A stretch of DNA of 64,000 nucleotides from Ignavibacteria bacterium (GCA_016709315.1 JADJMZ010000005.1:434001-498000), one strand, 5' to 3'; numbered from the stretch's first letter, positions 27,374 through 36,585 are shown. The notes: a model not told the origin generated them from the letters alone. Translations and numbers: made by a program.

Positions 27374-27416
27374 TTTTGCCGATATAACTCAACAAGTTAT
27401 TACATTGCAGGCAAAA
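27374..27416 (+). terminator. Possible nested hairpin after the SDR gene
   Basis: Arms TTTTGCC (27374-27380) and GGCAAAA (27410-27416) enclose an inner ATAACT/AGTTAT stem. It lies just past the SDR stop. The lack of a terminal T-run makes it a weak terminator candidate, possibly bounding the operon before the secD promoter. Confidence 0.3.
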
Positions 27417-27440
27417 GGCTCAAAATTGCTGTAAATTACA

Positions 27441-27469
27441 TTGACATTTCTGCAAAGTAAAAGTATATT
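27441..27469 (+). promoter_or_regulatory. secD: Sigma-70-like promoter for secDF
   Basis: TTGACA (27441-27446) is followed after 17 nt by TATATT (27464-27469). Transcription would start near 27476, leaving about 72 nt before the secD TTG. The near-consensus match is one of the strongest in the window. Confidence 0.7.
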
Positions 27470-27547
27470 GCTTGCTGTATTTTATTTATTTTTATAGTAA
27501 TAAATTAATCAAATTATTAAATTTTATTTTCAATACGGAGTGAAAAT

Positions 27548-29626
27548 TTGAAGAAAAATCTTTCTCGTATTATCATAACGATTGTGATGATCATAGCTTC
27601 TCTGTATTTCCTGTATCCTACATACCAGGACAGTAAACTGAGCAGTGAACTGAAGAAACTTACCGGACAGGACAGTCTGGATTTTGTTGATAAAAACAAT
27701 CAGGAACTGATAAACGCCCGCGACAAAAGACTTAAACTTGGACTTGATCTGAAAGGCGGAATGTATGTAGTTCTGGATGTGGATGTAGTAAAACTTCTGG
27801 AAGATATGGCAAAGAAAAAGGACGATCAGCTTACTGTTATCCTTGGAGAAGTAAAAGAAGTTTCGAAAAGCAGCGAAGAACTTATACTTGAAACATTTAA
27901 AGTCAAGTTAGCGGGTAAAGGGCTGAGCTTAAAATCCTATTACGGGGAATTAAGAGACAATGAAGCTGATATTGAGGCAAAACTGAAAAAGGAAATAGAC
28001 AATTCTCTTGACAGAGCTGTAGAGATAGTAAGAAACAGGATTGATCAGTACGGAGTTGCCGAGCCGCAGATTCAGAAAATTGGTAACAGCAGGATAATCG
28101 TGGAATTACCCGGTGTCAGCAATCCCGTGGAAGTGAGAAAACTTCTTGAAGGAACTGCATTGCTGGAATTCAAACTTGTTTACGATCCTCAGAAAGCTGT
28201 TAAAGTCATGGAAGCCATTAACAAAGTACTTGTTGGCGATACTACAGTTTTAAAAGATTCATTATCAACTCCTGTTAAAACATCTTCTATTGATTCTTCA
28301 AATAAAAAAACTGAATCTGTAACTTCTAATGATACTTCAAAAAAATCAGCAGCCAGCGAAAAGAATGTTTCGGATTTAAAAAAGTCTGCCGGAAATGAAG
28401 CAAGTAAAGATTCGATAAAAGAGAAAAAGAATAATGAGAATAAAATAGTTAAAAAAGATTCTATTAAAGATAAAAAAGATTCTTCCAAAAAGACTGACAG
28501 CGCCATTACTACTAACGACACAAACACTCAGTCTGATTCTGCAAATAACCAGTTGTCTGAGGAAGAATTCAAAAAGAAATATCCTTTCTTCACCCTTGTA
28601 ACTTTAAACAATGAAAGCGGAACGGCCGACGGTTATGTAAAAGATTCTGATAAAGAAAAAATAATGAGAATACTGAACAGAGAAGATGTTAAAGCTGTAA
28701 TTCCTTCCGACCTTTCTTTCGCATGGTCAAACAAATCTTTTGATGCACAGGGTGAAAAGATTCATGTTCTTTACACGGTAAAAAAGGATCCTGAATTAAC
28801 AGGAAAAGTAATTACTGACGCAAGATCTAACATTGACCCTTCAAATAATACTCCTATTGTTGCAATGGAAATGGATGGTGAAGGTTCAGCTGACTGGGCA
28901 AGAATTACCGGTGCAAATATTAATAAAAGAATTGCCATAGTTCTTGATAATGTGGTTTATTCCGCTCCTGTAGTAAGGGGTAAAATCACAGGTGGAAATT
29001 CTCAGATAGAGGGAATGGCGAATGTACAGGAAGCTAAACTACTTGAAATTGTCTTAAAAGCAGGAGCATTGCCTGCTCCGGTAAAAATAATTGAAGAAAG
29101 GTCAATCGGACCTTCTCTCGGAGAAGATTCTATCAGAGCCGGAGTTTTTTCATCTGTGGCAGCTTTAATACTTGTTGCATTATTTATGATTGTTTATTAT
29201 AAATTTGGCGGTTCAATTGCTGACCTCGCTCTTTTGATAAATATGCTGCTTATTCTCGGAGTAATGGCATCTTTAAAAGCTACACTTACTTTACCCGGTA
29301 TTGCGGGTTTGATTTTATCTATTGGTATGTCTGTTGATACAAACGTTCTTATCTTCGAAAGGATACGTGAAGAGCTGGGTTTTGGCAAGCCATTGAGAAC
29401 TGCCGTTGACCTGGGTTACAAAAAAGCCTTTTCGGCAATTATAGACTCGCATCTTACAAGCTTAATCACAGGAGTAATATTATACCAGTTCGGCAGCGGT
29501 CCAATACAGGGTTTTGCACTTACACTTATATTCGGTTTACTTGCAAATCTTTTTACTGCTATTGTAATAACTCATTATATCTTTGATATTATGATTGAAA
29601 AAGGCAAGACTGTTAGCTTTGGCTGA
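27548..29626 (+). CDS. secD: Protein translocase subunit SecD with low-complexity insertion
   Basis: SecD is the periplasmic, proton-driven partner of SecYEG. The 692-aa protein has an N-terminal membrane helix, the P1 domain beginning GLDLKGGMYVV, and the RND-type membrane domain containing GLILSIGMSVDTNVLIFERIRE. Between P1 strands (about residues 235-336) is an insertion of ~100 Lys/Ser/Asp/Thr residues with KDS-like repeats that the E. coli-type protein lacks. A GGAG ribosome site 7 nt upstream supports the TTG start. secF follows after 48 nt. Confidence 0.94.
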   Translation: MKKNLSRIIITIVMIIASLYFLYPTYQDSKLSSELKKLTGQDSLDFVDKNNQELINARDKRLKLGLDLKGGMYVVLDVDVVKLLEDMAKKKDDQLTVILGEVKEVSKSSEELILETFKVKLAGKGLSLKSYYGELRDNEADIEAKLKKEIDNSLDRAVEIVRNRIDQYGVAEPQIQKIGNSRIIVELPGVSNPVEVRKLLEGTALLEFKLVYDPQKAVKVMEAINKVLVGDTTVLKDSLSTPVKTSSIDSSNKKTESVTSNDTSKKSAASEKNVSDLKKSAGNEASKDSIKEKKNNENKIVKKDSIKDKKDSSKKTDSAITTNDTNTQSDSANNQLSEEEFKKKYPFFTLVTLNNESGTADGYVKDSDKEKIMRILNREDVKAVIPSDLSFAWSNKSFDAQGEKIHVLYTVKKDPELTGKVITDARSNIDPSNNTPIVAMEMDGEGSADWARITGANINKRIAIVLDNVVYSAPVVRGKITGGNSQIEGMANVQEAKLLEIVLKAGALPAPVKIIEERSIGPSLGEDSIRAGVFSSVAALILVALFMIVYYKFGGSIADLALLINMLLILGVMASLKATLTLPGIAGLILSIGMSVDTNVLIFERIREELGFGKPLRTAVDLGYKKAFSAIIDSHLTSLITGVILYQFGSGPIQGFALTLIFGLLANLFTAIVITHYIFDIMIEKGKTVSFG

Positions 29627-29674
29627 TTTTTATTTTAAATTTATTATTTGAAACATTAATATTTTATATTCAGA

Positions 29675-30649
29675 ATGAGAATTTTTGAAAACACAAATTA
29701 TGATTTTTTAGGCAAAAGGAAAATGTTTTATGCTATTTCTCTTGCCATTATTGTAATAGGATTTACTGTACTCTTTGTTACAAAAAGCATTCCTTTGGGA
29801 ATTGACTTCAGCGGAGGAACAGAGCTTCAGATTAAATTTGAAAAAGAAGTAAACATAGGCGATCTCAGAGAGGCGATGGATAATGCAGGATTTGCGGGTA
29901 TGGAACTGAAAACCATGGGTTCTGAAAGAGATGTACTTTTAAGGACACCAATGCAGGAAGAAGGTCAGCTTGTATCTGATAAGATTCAACAGGGAATTAA
30001 AGCTAAGATCAAAGATAATAATTTTGAAGTTCAGAGAATTGACAAAGTAGGTCCGAAAATCGGAGCTGAATTAAGAAGGAACGCGCTTTTTGCTGTTATT
30101 TTTTCTCTTATTGCAATTCTTATATATCTGGCTTTCAGGTTTCAGTTTGTATTTGCTGTAGGAGCTGTAATTGCTTTGTTTCATGATGTACTTGTAACTA
30201 TTGCGGTTATTGCAATATTTGATGCTATATTTCCTAATCTCCGGCTTGAATTCAATCAGTCAATGCTTGCAGCTTTTCTGACATTGGTCGGATTTTCATC
30301 TAATGATACTGTTATTGTTTTTGACAGGATCAGGGAAAATATTAAGCTCTTCAAAAATGAAGATATTTTGCATGTGATGAACAGAAGTATAAACGCTACA
30401 TTAAGCAGAACAATAATTACCAGCGGTACTGTTTTTATTACTGTTCTTGTCTTATTTATTTTCGGAGGTGAAGTGAACAGAAGTTTTGCATTCACATTTG
30501 CAATAGGTATTATTACAGGAACTTACTCTTCTGTCTTCGTTGCAAGCGCTATTGTAGTTGACTGGAAAGAAAGAGGCAACGCACTGCTTAGGGAAAAATC
30601 TTTGAACAAATTAAAGTCCGTTCCAAAAGTTAAAAAAATTAATGCCTGA
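29675..30649 (+). CDS. secF: Protein translocase subunit SecF
   Basis: SecF pairs with SecD to drive late steps of preprotein release. The 324-aa protein has the N-terminal helix followed by IPLGIDFSGGTELQI (typical GIDFSGGT motif), then six hydrophobic segments and the conserved VGFSSNDTVIVFDRIREN block. It ends 8 nt inside the STAS gene. Membrane location: inner membrane. Confidence 0.95.
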   Translation: MRIFENTNYDFLGKRKMFYAISLAIIVIGFTVLFVTKSIPLGIDFSGGTELQIKFEKEVNIGDLREAMDNAGFAGMELKTMGSERDVLLRTPMQEEGQLVSDKIQQGIKAKIKDNNFEVQRIDKVGPKIGAELRRNALFAVIFSLIAILIYLAFRFQFVFAVGAVIALFHDVLVTIAVIAIFDAIFPNLRLEFNQSMLAAFLTLVGFSSNDTVIVFDRIRENIKLFKNEDILHVMNRSINATLSRTIITSGTVFITVLVLFIFGGEVNRSFAFTFAIGIITGTYSSVFVASAIVVDWKERGNALLREKSLNKLKSVPKVKKINA

Positions 30650-30959
30650 TATCAGCAAAACATATTCTTCTGAAAACGGAAACAAAACGGCTGTTCTCCA
30701 AATCAGTGAAGAGTCCGTAGGATTAAATAACTTTAATATCCTGAATAAAACTGTTTCAGACGAATTAGAAAATGATGTCAGATATTTCGTTTTTGATATG
30801 GGCAAAATTAATAGTATAAACAGTTCCGGTCTTGGCATTCTCATCGGTTGTCTTAAAAAAATAAAAGAAACCAACGGTCACCTAAAGATCATCAATTTGA
30901 ATGAAAAGATAGCAGGAATTTTCAAACTGACAAAACTTGATAGTATCTTTGTGTTTTAA
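30642..30959 (+). CDS. STAS domain protein (anti-sigma factor antagonist type)
   Basis: This 105-aa protein is a single STAS domain. The DMGKINSINSSGLGILIG block carries the conserved, usually phosphorylated serine (Ser61 or Ser62), as in SpoIIAA/RsbV. Such proteins bind anti-sigma kinases, or act as signalling adaptors. Its start overlaps the secF end by 8 nt, so it is co-translated with secDF. That pairing is unusual. No kinase or phosphatase partner is in the window. Confidence 0.85.
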   Translation: MPDISKTYSSENGNKTAVLQISEESVGLNNFNILNKTVSDELENDVRYFVFDMGKINSINSSGLGILIGCLKKIKETNGHLKIINLNEKIAGIFKLTKLDSIFVF

Positions 30960-30986
30960 ACTTTAATAAAAAATTTTTATAAATTT

Positions 30987-31025
30987 AAATCTTCATATCA
31001 GATCAAAATGATTGAAGATTTTTTT
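30987..31025 (+). terminator. Intrinsic terminator after the secD-secF-STAS operon
   Basis: Arms AAATCTTCA (30987-30995) and TGAAGATTT (31013-31021) enclose a 17-nt loop, followed by four T residues. It lies 27 nt past the STAS stop and 12-16 nt before purA. Confidence 0.6.
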
Positions 31026-31036
31026 ATTTCTGAATT

Positions 31037-32314
31037 ATGGAAAATAATTTAACCGTCCTAGTGGGTCTTCAGTGGGGCGACGAAGGAAAAGGCAGAATGG
31101 TTGACTATCTTGCTCAGAATGCAGATTTTGTTGCAAGGTATCAGGGTGGAAATAATGCAGGGCATACTGTAGTAAATCAATTCGGAACTTTCAAACTGCA
31201 TCTCATTCCTTCCGGAATTTTTAATCCGGGTGTCATTAATATACTCGGACCCGGCATGGTCATTGACATTCAATCATTGTCAGAAGAAATAGCTGAACTT
31301 GAGAAATCCGGAATTAATACAGACAGTATAAGAATTTCCGACAGAGCTACTGTCACTTTCCCGTTTCACAGGCTTGAAGATAATCTTGAAGAAGACAGAC
31401 TCGGTGGAGAAGCATTCGGCTCGACAAGAAGAGGCATTGCCTATGCTTACAGTGAAAGATACCTGAAAAAAAGCATTCAGCTGGGTGAACTTCTTTATCC
31501 GGATCATTTGAAGAAAAGAATGAAAGGCATTGTTGAATGGAAAAATCTTCTGCTGAAGAATGTTTATAAAAGCTCTGAATTAGTTAAACTGGATTCTGTC
31601 CTTGAATGGTTATCCGAATACGGCGAAAAAATAAAACACTTAATTTGCGATACTACTTCCCTGCTCGAAAAAGCTTCATCTGAAAATAAAAAAATATTAT
31701 TTGAAGCGCAGCTTGGTTCTCTGAGGGATATATATTTTGGCATTTATCCTTTTACTACTTCTTCATGCACTCTTGCTTCCTATGCTCCAGTCGGTGGAGG
31801 ACTATTTAACAAAAAAATTGAAAATGTAATTGGCGTGATGAAGGCTTATTCCACATGTGTCGGAAGCGGTCCGTTTACAACTGAGATGCAGGAATCAGAA
31901 GCAAAAGATTTAAGGGAAACAGCTTTTGAATACGGAGCATCTACCGGCAGACCAAGAAGGATTGGACACTTTGATGCTGTTGCGACAAGGTATGGAGCAA
32001 TGATTCAGGGAACAAATGAAATAGCGATTACCAAAGTCGACAGTCTCTCCGGACAGAAAAAATTGCTGATATGTAATGAGTATGAGATCAATGGAAAATC
32101 AGTTACGGACTTTCCGTTGACGCCGGCGCTTGAAATTGCAAATCCAAAATATATTGAAATGGATGGCTGGAGCGAGGATATTTCTAAATGCAGAAATTTC
32201 AATGACCTCCCTGCTGCTGCAAAAAACTACATTAATAAAATAGAAGAACTGATCGGATACAGGATCAGATATGTATCTGTCGGTCCTGAGAGAGAAAGTC
32301 TTATTTTAAAATAA
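31037..32314 (+). CDS. purA: Adenylosuccinate synthetase
   Basis: PurA couples IMP and aspartate with GTP to make adenylosuccinate, the committed step to AMP. The 425-aa length is standard. Signature motifs are GLQWGDEGKG near residues 9-18, GNNAGHT, and the C-terminal STGRPRRIGHFDAV block. The start is just downstream of the STAS terminator. The ASCH gene follows after 9 nt. Confidence 0.97.
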   Translation: MENNLTVLVGLQWGDEGKGRMVDYLAQNADFVARYQGGNNAGHTVVNQFGTFKLHLIPSGIFNPGVINILGPGMVIDIQSLSEEIAELEKSGINTDSIRISDRATVTFPFHRLEDNLEEDRLGGEAFGSTRRGIAYAYSERYLKKSIQLGELLYPDHLKKRMKGIVEWKNLLLKNVYKSSELVKLDSVLEWLSEYGEKIKHLICDTTSLLEKASSENKKILFEAQLGSLRDIYFGIYPFTTSSCTLASYAPVGGGLFNKKIENVIGVMKAYSTCVGSGPFTTEMQESEAKDLRETAFEYGASTGRPRRIGHFDAVATRYGAMIQGTNEIAITKVDSLSGQKKLLICNEYEINGKSVTDFPLTPALEIANPKYIEMDGWSEDISKCRNFNDLPAAAKNYINKIEELIGYRIRYVSVGPERESLILK

Positions 32315-32323
32315 TATTTATTT

Positions 32324-32788
32324 ATGGGAAATTATCATTCTTCAGTTACTGAAATGTGGGAAAGATTTATTGAATCCAGTCCTGAGTATTCAGAAACAAA
32401 ATACAGGGCCTGGTACTTTTGCGATAATGAGAGGTGCGCTAATGAACTTGCTGCGCTTGTCAGTATTGGAATTAAAAGAGCCACAACATCATTGATGCTT
32501 TGGTATGAAAACGGAAATGAAGTTATGCCTGAAGTAAATGATGTCAATATTGTTACAGACTGGAACGGCACAGCTCAATGTATAATTAAAACAAAAAAAG
32601 TTTTTGTACTTCCATTCAAGAATGTTGATTCTGAAATGGCTTTTACTGAAGGAGAAGGTGATAAGTCTCTGGATTACTGGAGGAAGGCACATGTAAGTTT
32701 TTTTGAAAGAGAGTTGAAAAATGAAAAAATAAAATTCTCCGGTGATACTGAAGTAGTGTTTGAAGAATTTGAAATGATATTTAAATAG
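32324..32788 (+). CDS. ASCH domain protein
   Basis: This 154-aa protein matches the ASCH domain, a PUA-like fold linked to RNA binding or RNA hydrolysis. CANELAALVSIGIKRATTSL, GNEVMPEVND and the FTEGEGDKSLDYWRKAH block are typical of the group. It may bind or process RNA, but activity is not proved for this sequence. It follows purA by 9 nt and converges with the DoxX gene, the stops lying 9 nt apart without a visible terminator. Confidence 0.85.
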   Translation: MGNYHSSVTEMWERFIESSPEYSETKYRAWYFCDNERCANELAALVSIGIKRATTSLMLWYENGNEVMPEVNDVNIVTDWNGTAQCIIKTKKVFVLPFKNVDSEMAFTEGEGDKSLDYWRKAHVSFFERELKNEKIKFSGDTEVVFEEFEMIFK

Positions 32789-32797
32789 AATATATTT

Positions 32798-33352
32798 TTA
32801 CCCTTTCACTTCTTTATCCTTTACTTCATTTTCATCTACAAAAATCGCATCGGACTCATTTACCTTTCCCGCATCAAAAATCTTAGGATCAGATTGATTT
32901 ATTTCATCCCTCTTAATTACTTTATCATCTTTCTTTTTCCTGTCTCCCAAAGAATCAAAAGAAAACATCCCTGCGCCGGTAAACATTGTTGCAATAAAGC
33001 ATAACAGAAAAACTATATTGTAACTGAACGGAAGTTCAGGATGACCTGTTCCCAGAACAAAAAGAAAACCCATTGTCATAACAGCCATAAAAAAACTTGT
33101 AACGGGTGTAAAAAGACCGATGATATATAATGCTCCGAAAATCATTTCCATAAAAGGAAGAATGAATGCCAGTACAAACGACAAAGTATTGTTCATACGA
33201 CCGGTTACCTGAACTGAATTAATGAAGTCCTGAAGGTGAAGTACTTTACCCGCGCCGGCAAGCAAAAACAAAGTACCCAGACCCAGTCTGATGAGAAGAA
33301 GTCCGGTTGAATTTGAAAAATTTCCGCTTCTCGCTTTAAATAAAATTCCCAT
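32798..33352 (-). CDS. DoxX family membrane protein
   Basis: This 184-aa protein has four hydrophobic segments (about residues 12-125) in the DoxX pattern, including LIRLGLGTLFLLAGAGKVLH and PFMEMIFGALYIIGLFTPV. The C-terminal ~60 residues are charged, rich in Asp, Glu and Lys, and unlike the core family. The family's role is not firmly known (links to thiosulfate oxidation and redox have been reported for members). It is divergent to the YbaN gene. Confidence 0.82.
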   Translation of the reverse strand: MGILFKARSGNFSNSTGLLLIRLGLGTLFLLAGAGKVLHLQDFINSVQVTGRMNNTLSFVLAFILPFMEMIFGALYIIGLFTPVTSFFMAVMTMGFLFVLGTGHPELPFSYNIVFLLCFIATMFTGAGMFSFDSLGDRKKKDDKVIKRDEINQSDPKIFDAGKVNESDAIFVDENEVKDKEVKG

Positions 33353-33430
33353 AAACTTTTTTTCTTAATTTATAAATGTTTAAAGTAATTTACTATAAAC
33401 AATTTAATCTTTTTTATAAGATCATGTTTA

Positions 33431-33464
33431 ATTTCCTGATGACAGGAAATAGTTCTTAAGAACT
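33431..33464. promoter_or_regulatory. Two adjacent perfect dyads between DoxX and YbaN genes
   Basis: ATTTCCTG-ATGA-CAGGAAAT (33431-33450) is directly followed by the 14-nt palindrome AGTTCTTAAGAACT (33451-33464). They sit in the divergent gap and could be a shared operator. Alternatively the first forms an RNA hairpin. No regulator is identified. Confidence 0.4.
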
Positions 33465-33558
33465 CTAATTATAACTATTAATCCGTGAAAGGAATATTTT
33501 AGGATTAATATATTTCCATTAATTCACTATTTTGTGCTAATTATTTTCTGAAATAAAT

Positions 33559-33972
33559 TTGCAAAATAAAAATTTAAAAAAAGATTTAAAAATCATTTCT
33601 AACCCCGCGGTAAGATTTGTTTTCCTTGCAGCTGGCACTATACTTGTAGGGATAGGTGTGCTCGGTATGTTCCTCCCCTTATTACCTACAACTATTTTTT
33701 TTATACTTGCAGCCTGGTGTTTTGCGAGAAGCTCAGAAAAATTTCATTTTTGGATACATAATAACAAATATTTTGGAAGGTATCTTTCAAATTATATGCA
33801 GAATAAAGGAATGACATTAAGGGCTAAAATTTATTCTATCGCATTTCTTTGGACAGGAATTTTAATTTCAGTCTTATTTGCTACAGATGCATTATACATA
33901 AGAATTTTATTGCTTTTGATTGCTGCAGGAGTAACCTGGCATCTGATTTCTATAAAAACCTCAGAAGACTAA
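33559..33972 (+). CDS. DUF454 (YbaN) family membrane protein
   Basis: This 137-aa protein matches the YbaN/DUF454 family, with the diagnostic GVLGMFLPLLPTTIFFILAAWCFARSS and HFWIHNNKYFG blocks and four hydrophobic segments. Function is not established. The TTG at 33559 is the only start that keeps the family length; no ATG, GTG or other TTG follows soon after. It lies 34 nt before the phosphoesterase gene. Confidence 0.85.
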   Translation: MQNKNLKKDLKIISNPAVRFVFLAAGTILVGIGVLGMFLPLLPTTIFFILAAWCFARSSEKFHFWIHNNKYFGRYLSNYMQNKGMTLRAKIYSIAFLWTGILISVLFATDALYIRILLLLIAAGVTWHLISIKTSED

Positions 33973-34006
33973 ACATTCGTTTGTAATATTTCAAATCCGT
34001 TAATTC

Positions 34007-35827
34007 ATGAATAATCAGAATAAATTAAATTCGATCCGCCGTCAGCCGATGGTTAATTGGTTTGATATTGGACAACTTGCAAAGACAGCAGTCAGAGTAT
34101 CTTTTTCCACTATCATAGGGGAACAATCTGACAAGAGACTGATTCAGGCGCTGGCTTCAAGCAGGAAAGAGTTCTTTGATTATACTCATTATCATAAAGA
34201 ATTTGAAAACAAATGCATAAGCGAACCCGGTAATCACAGAAAGGAAATCTGGCTTGATTATATTTCCGATACCGGGGACGGATTTAATCCTACTTATGCT
34301 GTAGCTTATTATGCTTCAAATCCCGAACTGAAACTATCTATCGATGGAAAATCCTTTGATACAAAAAGAGGCGAAGTTCTGATATTCGGTGGTGACGAGG
34401 TTTATCCTACTCCAAGTAAGGAAAACTACAGAAAGAGATTAGTTGTCCCTTATGAAACTGCTTTCGGAGATGATTTACCCGAGAGAAGACCTCACGTTTT
34501 TGCAATTCCCGGAAACCATGACTGGTATGACGGACTTGCAGCTTTTACAAGACTTTTCTGCTCCGATCTGAACAGGAGATTTGCAGGATGGTTTACAAGA
34601 CAGAGAAGAAGTTATTTTGCACTTAAACTTCCCGGCAACTGGTGGCTTCTTGGCTCAGACGGTCAGCTTCAATCCGATATTGATACACCTCAGATAGAAT
34701 ATTTCAGAAGTGTAGCTGACAGGCACATGAAAGAAGGCGACAGGGTTATTCTCTGTATATCTCAGCCCAACTGGATCTATGCTGCAAAATACAAAAAGTT
34801 CGGTGAGATTTATGACGAAAGCGACCTTCTCTATCTCCAAAATGAAATTCTTTCAAGAAAAAATGTTGAAGTGAAAGTTTATCTCTCCGGAGATCTCCAC
34901 CACTACAGAAGGCATGAAGAAATTAATGCGAAAGACCCTGAAGCTAAAGTACAGAAAATCACTGCAGGAGGAGGAGGTGCTTTTCTTCATCCAACTCATG
35001 ATGCCGATGTAGATGAGATATCAGAAGATTTCGGTATTGATAAAGTAACAAAGAGAAATTTTTCATTGAAAAAAAGTTTTCCGGATGTGAAGAAATCCAA
35101 ATTGCTTACATTCAAAGACCTGCTTTTCTTGTTTTTAAATCCGGGATTCGGAATTGTTACAGCTTTGTTGTATCTCTTAACTGCATGGCTTGTAAGTTCT
35201 ACCCTTGATATTGAAAACTTTAGAAATCCTTCAGGAATTTTTGATTCTTTCTATCTTGCAATTAAATTAACATTCTTTGCATTCCTTGATAATCCGATTA
35301 CAGCAATATGGATTGCGCTTGTACTTATGGCTTTTATAATATTTACAGACACACATTCAAAATTTTACAAATATATTGGTGGATTTTTACATTGCCTGGC
35401 GCATTTTTCAGCTGTGTTTTATCTCGGTTGGGGTTCTGTGATATTATCTGTTTATTTTTTTAAAGGTCATGAAACACTTATATTTCTTTTTGCTATGATG
35501 CTGATTTTTATTTCCGGGTGGATTGTTGGCTCTACAATAATGGGAATTTATCTTTTTATCTCTCAGTATTTTTTCGGAAGGCACAATGATGAAGCTTTTT
35601 CAGCTTTGAAAATACAGGACTATAAGAACTTTCTCCGCCTGCATATAGCAGCTGACGGCGAATTGACTATTTATCCTGTTAAAATCGAAAAGTGTCCTAA
35701 GAAATGGAGAGAAAGAAAAGATAAAGAAAAAGATGAGATAAGATCATTTTTAGTTCCGGAAAATGGTTCAGGGGCTGAACTAATTGAAGAACCTATAGTT
35801 CTGAAAAGCAAAAAAATTGTAATTTGA
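34007..35827 (+). CDS. Membrane-anchored metallophosphoesterase family protein
   Basis: The 606-aa protein has a calcineurin-like phosphoesterase domain with SDTGDGF (Asp/Gly metal motif, about 88-93), GGDEVYP, GNHDW at 169-173 (Asn-His-Asp metal motif), LSGDLHHY with two histidines and AGGGGAFLHPTH. The second half (about residues 375-530) has five or six hydrophobic segments, followed by a soluble tail. This layout suggests a membrane-linked phosphoesterase acting on an unknown nucleotide or lipid substrate. It lies downstream of the YbaN gene and upstream of the tRNAs. Confidence 0.82.
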   Translation: MNNQNKLNSIRRQPMVNWFDIGQLAKTAVRVSFSTIIGEQSDKRLIQALASSRKEFFDYTHYHKEFENKCISEPGNHRKEIWLDYISDTGDGFNPTYAVAYYASNPELKLSIDGKSFDTKRGEVLIFGGDEVYPTPSKENYRKRLVVPYETAFGDDLPERRPHVFAIPGNHDWYDGLAAFTRLFCSDLNRRFAGWFTRQRRSYFALKLPGNWWLLGSDGQLQSDIDTPQIEYFRSVADRHMKEGDRVILCISQPNWIYAAKYKKFGEIYDESDLLYLQNEILSRKNVEVKVYLSGDLHHYRRHEEINAKDPEAKVQKITAGGGGAFLHPTHDADVDEISEDFGIDKVTKRNFSLKKSFPDVKKSKLLTFKDLLFLFLNPGFGIVTALLYLLTAWLVSSTLDIENFRNPSGIFDSFYLAIKLTFFAFLDNPITAIWIALVLMAFIIFTDTHSKFYKYIGGFLHCLAHFSAVFYLGWGSVILSVYFFKGHETLIFLFAMMLIFISGWIVGSTIMGIYLFISQYFFGRHNDEAFSALKIQDYKNFLRLHIAADGELTIYPVKIEKCPKKWRERKDKEKDEIRSFLVPENGSGAELIEEPIVLKSKKIVI

Positions 35828-35892
35828 TATTTCTTAAATTATATAACAATAGTTTTTGAAGATGAGGAATTTATTTTCTTAAGAATTGAGAG

Positions 35893-35966
35893 AGGCGTGG
35901 GACAGATTCGAACTGTCGAATAAAAGTTTTGCAGACTTTCCCCTTAAGCCACTTGGGTACCACGCC
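35893..35966 (-). tRNA. tRNA-Cys (GCA)
   Basis: The minus-strand sequence folds as a cloverleaf. The acceptor stem is GGCGTGG / CCACGCC, and the D-arm has CCC/GGG pairing. The anticodon stem-loop is AAAGT-CTGCAAA-ACTTT, giving anticodon GCA. The T-arm is GACAG-TTCGAAT-CTGTC, and the discriminator is U, as expected for Cys. CCA is not encoded. It lies 34 nt from tRNA-Gly. Confidence 0.96.
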
Positions 35967-36000
35967 GGATTTTACCTAACATTGATTTACAAATGAAAAG

Positions 36001-36073
<73 letters not shown>

Positions 36074-36100
36074 ATTAATTACAAAAATAATCGTATTAAT

Positions 36101-36128
36101 TTACTATTTCAAGTCGCTTTTCTGTCAA
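36101..36128 (-). promoter_or_regulatory. Likely promoter for the tRNA-Gly/tRNA-Cys pair
   Basis: On the minus strand TTGACA (36128-36123) is followed after 16 nt by TAGTAA (36106-36101). Predicted initiation near 36094 is about 20 nt before tRNA-Gly. The -35 box is strong; the -10 box is weak. Confidence 0.5.
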
Positions 36129-36236
36129 AAAACTATTCCTGAGAAAAAAGTTTAATGAACTTTACTTTACTTTTGTTCAAACTATCGCAAAAACATCTTA
36201 ACTGATGTTATTAAGATAATTTTCTGATCAAACACT

Positions 36237-36506
36237 TTATCTGTTTTTCCATTTATCCTTTGCTTTCTTACCTCCACCGAAATAAACAAATATTGCTACA
36301 ACAAGGTGTATCCAAAACCAGGGACTGTCTGTTCCCAGTACCTGCGCAATGTAAATCAGTATTAATGCTCTCGGTATGAATACTGTAAGAAGTACATCAC
36401 CTATGAAAGGAACTGTATTCAGAGGAATCTGATGCATTATAAAATAATAAATTATCAATATCGTCCTTGGAAGAAACAGACTAACTACTAAAAATACTGT
36501 ATCCAT
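36237..36506 (-). CDS. Small hypothetical membrane protein
   Basis: This 89-aa protein has three hydrophobic segments (about residues 3-22, 36-56 and 65-79) and a short basic tail (KKAKDKWKNR). No family is recognised. It lies downstream of gap, past a terminator hairpin (36535-36562), so it may be transcribed by read-through or from its own promoter. No ribosome site is clear. Confidence 0.6.
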   Translation of the reverse strand: MDTVFLVVSLFLPRTILIIYYFIMHQIPLNTVPFIGDVLLTVFIPRALILIYIAQVLGTDSPWFWIHLVVAIFVYFGGGKKAKDKWKNR

Positions 36507-36534
36507 ATTTTTATTTATTTTTTATTGAAATAAG

Positions 36535-36562
36535 AAAAGGCTAACTTTTCAGTTAACCTTTT
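36535..36562 (-). terminator. Hairpin terminator after gap
   Basis: Arms AAAAGGCTAAC (36535-36545) and GTTAACCTTTT (36552-36562) enclose a 6-nt loop with one mismatch. It lies 24 nt after the gap stop. The T-tract is short on either strand, so efficiency is uncertain. Confidence 0.6.
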
Positions 36563-36585
36563 ATATTAATTAAATTTAAAATATT

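Noticed and set aside
28189..28527. Reverse frame opposite the SecD insertion (112 codons)
   Set aside because: Its Ser/Phe/Leu composition is the antisense image of the Lys/Ser repeat; no independent signal.
33531..33561. TTTG-N19-TAAATTTG, a Bacteroidetes-type promoter match
   Set aside because: It would start transcription downstream of the only usable YbaN start codon, and AT-rich sequence makes such matches frequent.
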